Part shown: positions 16,201-21,440 of the stretch, in pieces | Layout of the letters: each line of letters starts with the position of its first letter | Position numbering within the stretch: position 1 is the stretch's first letter | From: Candidatus Obscuribacterales bacterium | GTDB lineage: Bacteria > Cyanobacteriota > Vampirovibrionia > Obscuribacterales > Obscuribacteraceae | Direction of reading: 5' to 3' | Length of the DNA stretch: 30,528 bases | Assembly: GCA_021732245.1 (NCBI GenBank) | Contig: JAKFVJ010000361.1 | Span: 1 to 30,528 of the forward strand | Notes under the pieces: generated by a model | Told to the model about the DNA's origin: nothing | The model's input: the letters and a program-made list of their open reading frames with translations, nothing else | Databases searched by the model: none | Made by a program: the position numbers and the translations under genes

Positions 16201-16480
16201 ATCATTTACCTGGAAAAACGATGCCGGTGGGGTATGTTTTGACAACATAGAAGGTCAACGGCATAAGATTGCCGCCAGAACAGATGCAGTTGCCAGCATT
16301 TACCAGCAGGCGGCGAACTATCTTGTTCAAAATGCTGGATTCAACATGGTAACGATGGGAACTAAGAATAGCGATTTGGATCTTACACGCTGGACCAGTG
16401 CCGGAAAAATGAAGTGTAAGCGTCCAAATGACTACACAGGAATTACTGACGCTGATGAACAAGTTCTTTTGTCGAATTAA
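13205..16480 (+). CDS. Giant multidomain protein: module, HExxH, hendecad repeats
   Basis: A 1091-residue protein of unknown function. Residues ~35-270 are a Gly/Ala-rich module related to the one in the gene at 93-1619 (WWLQNISAGLGCAV, GVGVYDSLRP, AGSFAVLELGN). Residues 327-331 are HELEH within LDVLGHELEHLSKY, a zincin-type HExxH motif, followed by a glutamate-rich helix (~359-380) that could give a third metal ligand. Residues 543-751 are nineteen unbroken 11-residue units with Tyr at position 3, a hydrophobic residue at 6 and Ala at 10 (for example KEYHAIIDPAY), predicted to be one long hendecad coiled coil. Residues ~950-1085 are a compact domain with YCCQ, GSGC, GFFVVEN, SFTWK and CFDNIEG motifs, possibly GNAT-like. 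The start is a GTG with a weak site; no better start is visible nearby. Confidence 0.8.
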   Translation: MTSSPERHSFAETGSEGRRHLEGSDAPRPWDAEWFAGNVINPFLNASVVDVCNVAIESGKLLSGTADKKSDAIDYAAALPVTKSNLGSTEWWLQNISAGLGCAVTYGLAGGFTGGILRNVAGAFRLERTSLVVSRFAANNRVAQVLGVGVYDSLRPLAEGDTRAGNGISGAGSFAVLELGNSLVAKSRFGIGTGLVRALGRASVGVCAADTHHFLANSISHKSDTEEPEVKYENRVTGAAMNVVLPMVHNGLTRAADLGNAFMGRGTTLDGYVQKNGLLNRSSTFDNLVRNNPLVRVKVTDDTIAKALHTENTILVPKLVSLDVLGHELEHLSKYKDKAIRNSTDAGMNGVRKLLRENRFAEAEEAYIAIRMAEELRARTTEATIQKELGAKKNSQDMHPGLIAEDPFYRRIFATEFDQMNSDRRVNEHDYISDRLKELVAKNDVKGTIDYLFPSMPAFSKEILHDSVMAWTQREGRRGQKRGDNASLLLGLKGDVFTKLVSKALVDKCWQLHPHRDAGEWMKSLREFANESVDLSQFEPAFEKYNAVQERALNDYEQIDAPARERYRNLTETASSEYHAIYEPASKQYHAIRESAEMQQKVTCRQARAEYEEIKNQAWEQYRQVFDPAFKQYMQTKQQAREKLDPTNKDSREAYKAIKSQAWQQLQLVSEPALIQYETLRKQAIKKLEPIHDRAWKTSLKETEQAWKQYEQISDAPNKKYCAIEDEASKEYHAIIDPAYEQYRAVRDLASAEFFSSIRPLSLETDLDFAKVYEDLRQEYSFDNMEAEDRNASPYDPRWTNYVRLVNTFGNQSEIWLSKQAEKQISLHDATYWLPLKPAFELKGLGNFLMANRDRNRVHLGLIAKCWPKLSLEERKLSFDKLLEESINKTYVNAKAPHFAREAAKWGTDERDYPELERLYLRSQSVPSPFPLGQVWTESGLVGRFLPRDDVRGMFLGQYTYCCQHPDGEGSGCADYGQESPNAGFFVVENENTGEILGQSFTWKNDAGGVCFDNIEGQRHKIAARTDAVASIYQQAANYLVQNAGFNMVTMGTKNSDLDLTRWTSAGKMKCKRPNDYTGITDADEQVLLSN
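14831..15457 (+). repeat. Nineteen degenerate 33-bp units encoding 11-residue repeats
   Basis: The segment encodes residues 543-751 of the giant protein as 19 consecutive units of exactly 11 residues with no insertion or deletion. The consensus is roughly x-x-Y-x-x-I-x-x-x-A-x. Units such as SEYHAIYEPAS, KQYHAIRESAE, EQYRQVFDPAF and EQYRAVRDLAS are similar in protein but diverged in DNA, so the array is old and under selection for its period. Confidence 0.85.
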
Positions 16481-16482
16481 TC

Positions 16483-16500
16483 GGCGAGATGGAAGTCGCC
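16483..16500 (+). terminator. Possible terminator of the giant gene
   Basis: GGCGA and TCGCC form a five-base stem with an eight-base loop, starting three bases after the stop at 16480 and followed by CACTTTTAA. The stem is short and the T run is brief, so this is tentative. It lies in the 50-base gap between convergent genes. Confidence 0.35.
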
Positions 16501-16530
16501 CACTTTTAATAGAATACTCTTGTATCAGTC

Positions 16531-16866
16531 TTATTCGTGAGCACCGAACCATAGTTTCCGCCAATATTGCATTTGGTCCATTTCTAGTTCTCGTGTGCTC
16601 ACAATTTTTATCGCTAGTTCCTTGAGATCTTCGTGCTTAGCTTGTGCAAGCGCTCTTTTGGCTTCGTCAATAGCTTGTTGATTATGCGGGATCATCATAT
16701 CGATAAAAGATCGATCAAAGTCCGCACTTGGTTCGTGGGCTTGCATCATCTGTTGTTTATGTTCTTGCCAGAGTAAAAACCCAAGAACTATGCATATTGC
16801 ACTCAGAATTGCACTAGCTATTTTCCATGTGCTTGGGCTATTGTGCAGGTGCTCGTCGGCTTTCAT
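16531..16866 (-). CDS. Membrane-anchored DUF305 family protein
   Basis: A 111-residue protein with one N-terminal membrane anchor (residues ~15-34, IASAILSAICIVLGFLLW) and a DUF305 domain. The domain pattern is D-x-x-F-I-x-M-M-I-P-H followed by QQAIDEAKRAL, then LAIKIVSTRELEMDQMQYW. DUF305 proteins are helical, often exported and often linked to metal or copper handling, but their biochemical role is not established. The usual His-His pair is His-Asn here (IPHNQ), so one presumed ligand is missing. The ATG has an AAGGA site about nine bases upstream. It is not tightly linked to its neighbours, although the metal-efflux island begins about 2.5 kb away. Confidence 0.8.
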   Translation of the reverse strand: MKADEHLHNSPSTWKIASAILSAICIVLGFLLWQEHKQQMMQAHEPSADFDRSFIDMMIPHNQQAIDEAKRALAQAKHEDLKELAIKIVSTRELEMDQMQYWRKLWFGAHE

Positions 16867-17007
16867 TCACAAATTTCCTTCGTGCAGAGAATTTAACTTC
16901 TTGCTGTTCCGTAATAAGTAATGGTCTTTCAAAGTTGTTCCCGATCAAATAAGAAGCTTAGACTTTGTACCGGAGTGTGTCCAAATGGTGTGCCCACCAT
17001 CTTCTTG

Positions 17008-17919
17008 TTAATCCTTATTCAAAACGATGTATGGTGGTTTCTTCCACCAATGCGGTTCGGCAGTCAATTGCTGAATCAGATTTGGATCCTTCATTGCACG
17101 AAGTAAATGATCCGACCATAAAACTGCATATGTCTCCCCGACCTTATAGTTAATGGGACCTTCCCACACTAAACCATTAGGATAAATTACCAAAAGTGAA
17201 ACCGTCTGGACTTGTCCTCTCTCAATAGGTGTATTACTCTCCAGATTCGCATACTTCTCCTTCCAAAATGCTTGTCGCAATAAGAAGCCGCCGGCAGATA
17301 TATCGGAGGCACAGTCAGAGATTTCCAGATAAGATGGCAATACGCGGGGGTCGTATTTATTGTCATCACCCCAACAACTCAAGAGCTTATCCGAATCAAT
17401 AAATTGGGCATTGCAATGTTTCAAGAATTCAGTTGGATCGAACACTATGCCGCCAAGACTCCCCTTTAGAGGGAGCGAAAAATGTGAATAGATTTGATCG
17501 CCTATTTGAATTTCCAACATCGCCCTAACGATGGTTCCACGATCGGATTTTGTAGATACCCGAGAAGTAAAATGGTCGGTGTCTAAGTAAAACTGATGTT
17601 GGCGGTCTGTATCAGTTTCGGCAATTGGAATCGTGCGGTCCGAGCCAAGCCGCGCGCGCGCGATTTTCTCCATTCGAGATGAAAAGTCGGGCGTTGCGAC
17701 AATACAACTTATACTTTTCTGTCCTGCTTGCTGTGCTTTACAAACACGATTGGTACCGTTAATTACGTAGAATAGATCGCCTTCTTGTAACGGCTTGACA
17801 AGAATCGGATTGATCTTTTCAGGCAGTGCTTCAATCCGGGACTTAACCGCTGAAGACTCGTGTGTAATAAGTCTATTGAGCTGTATTTGTGTCAATTTAC
17901 TAGGGTTGTTCTGCGGCAT
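17008..17919 (-). CDS. Protein with ParB/sulfiredoxin-like N-terminal domain
   Basis: A 303-residue protein. Residues ~12-75 follow the ParB/Srx-fold pattern: INPILVKPLQEGDLFYVING, then TNRVCKAQQAGQKSISCIV. The NG-x-N-R motif (54-58) corresponds to the GxxR nucleotide-binding box of this fold. ParB-fold domains bind or hydrolyse nucleotides in chromosome segregation factors, nucleases, sulfiredoxins and several kinases. The remaining ~220 residues are an unrecognised soluble domain with beta strands and Trp-rich ends (EPHWWKKPPYIV). There is no ParA partner and no central HTH, so it is not a partition protein. It stands alone on the minus strand, with gaps of 141 and 107 nt to its neighbours. 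Confidence 0.6.
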   Translation of the reverse strand: MPQNNPSKLTQIQLNRLITHESSAVKSRIEALPEKINPILVKPLQEGDLFYVINGTNRVCKAQQAGQKSISCIVATPDFSSRMEKIARARLGSDRTIPIAETDTDRQHQFYLDTDHFTSRVSTKSDRGTIVRAMLEIQIGDQIYSHFSLPLKGSLGGIVFDPTEFLKHCNAQFIDSDKLLSCWGDDNKYDPRVLPSYLEISDCASDISAGGFLLRQAFWKEKYANLESNTPIERGQVQTVSLLVIYPNGLVWEGPINYKVGETYAVLWSDHLLRAMKDPNLIQQLTAEPHWWKKPPYIVLNKD

Positions 17920-18026
17920 GGATAAAGACTTCTTATCGATGAGAGTTATTCACAGAGCGTACACCATACCAACGTATGCTGCATTAATTTGAGTAGTCTT
18001 TGTTCATACTTATTCGAAAAAAAAGA

Positions 18027-19013
18027 TTAGCGGCGCATGTGTTCTAGAGATGCTGCTGTTTTGAGTACGCGCTGGTATTGATCACTTGGTAATGAGGCAA
18101 CCAAGTTGAATTTGCGCATGGCTCGCACGTAATGGCACTGGCTGACAAGCAGTCCGCAATGAGGTCCTATGCGTTGATTGATAATTATCTTCTTTGCGAC
18201 AAGGTTGCTGGTTGGCGTGTTATCCAATTTGTAAGCCTCAGCAATTTGACCGGGTTTAAGATTAAGCAGATGGCTCTGTGTCGGTCCTATCGGAACGTAA
18301 AGTGAGACTGCGTTGGCTGATGAACCAACCAGATTCAGAATGGTTGGTCTGCCATCAAAAGCTGATATCAAAGTTAATGCATTGCCACCAATTTGAGCAA
18401 CTACGTTTTCATCACACAGTTTTGTTGAAACCATTATTGGCTGAATGGCTCCACGTACAATGACGGCACCCTCAATTAATCGTAAATGCCGATCATCGAC
18501 TCGCTCAAATGACGCATTGACAGTAGGCATGAAAGCAGCATCGTTGCTGGAAGTTTCAACGTGTTCAATATGTCCTTGTTTGGTATTGTCCTCGACAAAC
18601 GACACCAGTCGATAGGGCGATTTTGTCGGCACGGCACCTGACACTTTAATATCAAATGGCAACCACTGACCGGTAAATTGGAACCGCGCATCTTTAGCCA
18701 TTAAGACTGCTTTGTCAATCGGTGCTTGTTGGTTAATGCTATTTACATGGAAGCCGGAAACATCTGTTGGCAGGATAGTAGTAGGTGATGCAGCAGCCGG
18801 TAACTGGAAAGTTGCTGGCGACTGCATCACTGGGGATGTGACTAGAGGCGTTACTGTCGGTGGCGGCTGATATACCGGAGGAGTTATTGCCGGTGTTTCA
18901 TGGTGCTCTGGAGTAGTTACAACGGGTGGCTCAGGATGCTCGACGCTATGATCGGCAAAGGCGACAGTGGAGACCGCTAGTGTTAGGAACAAAGCTGTTG
19001 TTATTTTTTTCAT
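18027..19013 (-). CDS. Secreted proline-rich protein with FecR-like domain
   Basis: A 328-residue secreted protein. A signal peptide (MKKITTALFLTLAVSTVAFA) is followed by a Pro/Thr/His-rich, disordered region (~22-85). Residues ~185-270 resemble the FecR beta-helical repeat: a LIEGAVIVRGAI segment, IGGNALTLISAFDGRPTILN, a SLYVPIG segment and LLNLKPGQIAEAYKLD. In FecR-like proteins this part lies in the periplasm and acts in signalling or as a structural element. There is no inner-membrane anchor or sigma factor nearby, so a regulatory role is doubtful. The C-terminal ~50 residues are helical with two cysteines (HCGLLVSQCHYVRAM). The ribosome binding site is weak. Confidence in the FecR relation is moderate. 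Confidence 0.6.
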   Translation of the reverse strand: MKKITTALFLTLAVSTVAFADHSVEHPEPPVVTTPEHHETPAITPPVYQPPPTVTPLVTSPVMQSPATFQLPAAASPTTILPTDVSGFHVNSINQQAPIDKAVLMAKDARFQFTGQWLPFDIKVSGAVPTKSPYRLVSFVEDNTKQGHIEHVETSSNDAAFMPTVNASFERVDDRHLRLIEGAVIVRGAIQPIMVSTKLCDENVVAQIGGNALTLISAFDGRPTILNLVGSSANAVSLYVPIGPTQSHLLNLKPGQIAEAYKLDNTPTSNLVAKKIIINQRIGPHCGLLVSQCHYVRAMRKFNLVASLPSDQYQRVLKTAASLEHMRR

Positions 19014-19141
19014 AAATAGCCCAGATACACATTAGCCAGTCTAGAGTGCTTTGCAAAGAACAGCAAGCTAACCGGTGGGTGGGGATGGTAGAGACAAAAT
19101 TGGTTCGACAGACGGACAGTAAAAGTGTGCGATTGCTTTAG

Positions 19142-19173
19142 CGATCAGAAATGCAGTTTGCCCTCTCTGATCG
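19142..19173 (-). terminator. Hairpin downstream of the CsoR gene
   Basis: CGATCAGA and TCTGATCG form a perfect eight-base stem with a 16-base loop, starting about 20 nt after the CsoR stop codon on the minus strand. No T run follows, so it may be a terminator, an RNA-stability element or a protein site. The rest of the 19014-19193 gap shows nothing else. Confidence 0.4.
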
Positions 19174-19193
19174 GTATGAGAAACAGATGAAAA

Positions 19194-19532
19194 TCAATGA
19201 CAACAGTCTCTGTTGGAACTTGAAGAGGGAAGTTCAGTTGTTTCGTCCTCGTATTGATAGAGAGTGGGTGCGTGGCGAAACACTTGGACAAGTTCCTCGA
19301 TAACGCTATTAGAGTCTTGCTTCTGAATTGCCTCCACAACGCAAGTCTGAAGGTGTTGTCTAAGGATAATTTCCCCAACTTTGTCCAAGGCTGCTTGCAC
19401 AGCCTTTAACTGTTGGAGTACGTCAATGCAATACTTTTTGTCATCGACCATTTGATAGACATGTTTGAGATGACCGCTTGCCTTACCCAGACGCGCCTTA
19501 ATTTTTTCCTTTTCTATATCCGTAATTGGCAT
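19194..19532 (-). CDS. csoR: CsoR-family metal-sensing repressor
   Basis: An all-helical DNA-binding repressor of the CsoR/RcnR/FrmR family. These tetramers bind promoters of metal-export genes and release them on metal binding. The core is EKIKARLGKASGHLKHVYQM, then KKYCIDVLQQLKAVQAAL and LRQHLQTCVVEAI. The Cys-His-Cys set (YC, QH and TC) matches Cu(I)-binding CsoR and also Ni(II)-sensing InrS; RcnR would have His in the last position. The tail ends NRDCCH, possibly an extra metal site. The frame opens at ATG 19559 without a binding site. ATG at 19532 follows AAGGAG, though at a long spacing, so the start is uncertain by nine codons. It is the last gene of the efflux island, 88-115 nt after the MgtC-like gene, and probably regulates the island. 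Confidence 0.88.
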   Translation of the reverse strand: MPITDIEKEKIKARLGKASGHLKHVYQMVDDKKYCIDVLQQLKAVQAALDKVGEIILRQHLQTCVVEAIQKQDSNSVIEELVQVFRHAPTLYQYEDETTELPSSSSNRDCCH

Positions 19533-19600
19533 ATGTTTCTTTAACTCTCCTTGATACATCGAATTGTTTGTATGATGAAAATGCCTTGGCGCAATTAAGT

Positions 19601-19636
19601 ATCAACAGGCGGTGTGAACTTTTGCGCCTGTTTTGA
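19601..19636. terminator. Hairpin between MgtC-like and CsoR genes
   Basis: CAGGCG (19606-19611) and CGCCTG (19625-19630) pair with flanking ATCAA/TTGAT, giving a stem of about eleven pairs with a two-base bulge and a 13-base loop. It lies after the stop of the MgtC-like gene and before the CsoR start. TTTT follows only on the plus strand. It may end or weaken the long operon transcript, or act as an operator. Confidence 0.4.
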
Positions 19637-19647
19637 TAGACCAACAT

Positions 19648-20124
19648 TTACTCCTCTTTATCTCTATGTTCTTGATGTGCGGACGAAGTAGCAACATGAC
19701 TATTGCTAGAAAGCATTTTCCAACCGGGCAAGTGGTGCGAGGCAAGGAGAAAGAATATTATTGTTGCGGTCAAAGTGCCAAGCAAATACATTCCGAAGGC
19801 AATTGCCAGTCCCGTTGCCGCAGTTGCCCAAACTGTGGCGGCAGTGGTCAGTCCAGTAGTTTTGCCGTGTTCGCGCATGATTACACCGGCACCTAAGAAA
19901 CCCACTCCAGTAACCACTTGAGCAGCAATTCTGGTGTCGATGCCACCAGCGCCAAGGGCATGCATGGATACCAATCCAAACACGCATGCTCCTAATGAGA
20001 CCGCTCCGTAAGTGCGAATACCGGCATCCTGACCGTGACGTTCGCGTTCTGCTCCCACTAGTCCGCCAAGAAATGCCGCCAGTAATGCACGCATTGCCAT
20101 CACCAATTCAAGCTGCCAATCCAT
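19648..20124 (-). CDS. MgtC/SapB family membrane protein
   Basis: A 158-residue membrane protein with four or five membrane segments. It has the family core: LLAAFLGGLVGAERERHGQD, then AGIRTYGAVSLGACVF, RIAAQVVTGVGFLGAGVI, then the MREHGKTTGLTTAATVW and ATAATGLAIAFGMY segments. MgtC/SapB proteins affect magnesium homeostasis and growth in low Mg, partly by modulating the F-type ATP synthase; the simple SapB-type members are poorly characterised. The start codon overlaps the stop of the bestrophin-like gene by one base (TAATG), so translation is probably coupled. The C-terminal ~30 residues are polar and His-rich (SAHQEHRDKEE). Its presence in a metal-efflux operon suggests ion homeostasis under metal stress. 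Confidence 0.9.
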   Translation of the reverse strand: MDWQLELVMAMRALLAAFLGGLVGAERERHGQDAGIRTYGAVSLGACVFGLVSMHALGAGGIDTRIAAQVVTGVGFLGAGVIMREHGKTTGLTTAATVWATAATGLAIAFGMYLLGTLTATIIFFLLASHHLPGWKMLSSNSHVATSSAHQEHRDKEE

Positions 20125-21035
20125 TAGTCGGACCCTCCATTCGGTAGTGAACTACAGGAACCTTGGGCTACTTCCAAGGATTCTTCTGCTGATATCCGAA
20201 TTGTTTCGCATATGGAATCGAGTGGCAGATCATTTGGAAGGTCATCAAAGGGTCTTTCAACTTCTTCAGCAAGAAGCTCAAGTCCAAAGACAAAATAGGA
20301 GGTGACGAGCATGATTACAACTGACCACCAATGGAAACTCGGCACGATGAACCAGGGCACACAGACAGCATTAAGAAGCAATCCGGACCACAAAAGTAGT
20401 TTGTAGGATCCGGCAATAGGAGACTTTAAAATGCGCTCTGTGCCTCCACAGATATCCATCAGAACCTTTGCATGTTGATCAAGTTGAAGTTGTTCCCACT
20501 GATCCACAATACCTGTACTACGCCAGCGTTTAAGCTTTTTGTAGATGTGCAAAGCAATTGCCGAAGGTGGATGATTGCTTGATTCAGGTATTGAAAGCTT
20601 GGACAGTATCTCTTTGTCGCGTTTTTCCCTTAGCAGATCTTTTAGGGCAACGGCAAAACCAGCAATCAATTGAGCAACTTCGGTGCGCTCAGCATCTGAC
20701 AGTTCATCGGCATAGCTGCGTGTCTTAATTGCTAAATTCCGGCTTTCGTTAACAAGTTGTCCCCAAAGTTTGCGCGCTTCCCACCAGCGTTCGTAAGCAC
20801 TGTTGTTGCGGAAGATTAGTAATAGTCCAATTACAGCACTGATAGAGATGGCCGCATTTGCCTCCATAATCTTGCTTGCAGGAAAACCATGCAAGTCAAT
20901 CCAGCAAATGATGGTTGTATATACACCGACTGCAAAGAGGAGTTTCCAGAGGAGAAATCGCCCAGGATGACAATGATCGAAAAACTGTCTAGAACGTGTT
21001 AGATAGTGGGTTTTTATTTGTTGACTAGCATTCAT
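20124..21035 (-). CDS. Bestrophin-like chloride channel family protein
   Basis: A 303-residue membrane protein of the bacterial bestrophin/YneE family. Recognisable parts are RFLLWKLLFAVGVYTTIICW (first membrane segment), GLLLIFRNNSAYERWWEARK with LWGQLVNESRNLA after it, two membrane segments around SYKLLLWSGLLLNAVCVPWF and MLVTSYFVFGLELLAEEVE, and the signature ERPFDDLPNDLPLD near residue 265. Bacterial homologues form pentameric channels; at least one is cation-selective (sodium), unlike animal chloride-conducting members. The ATG is six bases after the receiver gene's stop. Next to an RND pump and a P-type ATPase it may balance charge or ions during efflux, which is inference. Confidence 0.88.
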   Translation of the reverse strand: MNASQQIKTHYLTRSRQFFDHCHPGRFLLWKLLFAVGVYTTIICWIDLHGFPASKIMEANAAISISAVIGLLLIFRNNSAYERWWEARKLWGQLVNESRNLAIKTRSYADELSDAERTEVAQLIAGFAVALKDLLREKRDKEILSKLSIPESSNHPPSAIALHIYKKLKRWRSTGIVDQWEQLQLDQHAKVLMDICGGTERILKSPIAGSYKLLLWSGLLLNAVCVPWFIVPSFHWWSVVIMLVTSYFVFGLELLAEEVERPFDDLPNDLPLDSICETIRISAEESLEVAQGSCSSLPNGGSD

Positions 21036-21041
21036 CTTCAG

Positions 21042-21440
21042 TTACCTATAATTGTTCAAGAACTTATCCACCATGATTCGAATTTCGGATGCTGGATCAT
21101 CTGAATCTTCAAGTTCCATATAAAGTCCGATCTTGTAGAGAACAATTACTTGCAAAACTGTTGAGTGCAGCATTTTGGCATTTTCAGATGGACGGTGGCG
21201 GAAGAGTAAGATCGGGGTGTTTCCGTACAAGGAGTTTTTGCGAATATCAGCAACAAGTCTCAGAGCACTTGAATCGTCAAAATGAATATCAATAAGGAAC
21301 AAGTCAACCAACTTTTCCTGCATAAGTTGAGTGACTTCTGCGGTATTGCGGGCAACAAGCAGATCATAGGATAGGAGGGCTGACCTTACCGTCGGCAAAG
21401 AGGGCTCGTCAACTGCAATCAGTAAATGGGGGTTTTTCAT
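21042..21440 (-). CDS. Single-domain response-regulator-like (receiver) protein
   Basis: A 132-residue CheY-like domain with no output domain. The N-terminal strand is LLIAVDEPSLPTVRSALLSY with an acidic D-E pair, the central strand LFLIDIHFDDSSALRLVADI carries the probable phosphoacceptor Asp, and TPILLF is the fourth strand. The expected K-P near the C-terminus is not clear (LYKIGLYMELE instead), so the switch may be degenerate or not phosphorylated. The start overlaps the ATPase stop as ATGA, and the stop is six bases before the bestrophin-like gene, so it is firmly embedded in the operon. No histidine kinase is present in the window. Confidence 0.75.
   Translation of the reverse strand: MKNPHLLIAVDEPSLPTVRSALLSYDLLVARNTAEVTQLMQEKLVDLFLIDIHFDDSSALRLVADIRKNSLYGNTPILLFRHRPSENAKMLHSTVLQVIVLYKIGLYMELEDSDDPASEIRIMVDKFLNNYR

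Noticed and set aside
17641..17665. GCGC-rich run (ccgcgcgcgcgcg) as a possible Z-DNA or regulatory site
   Set aside because: It lies inside the ParB-like gene and encodes an ordinary Ala-Arg stretch; nothing around it suggests regulation.
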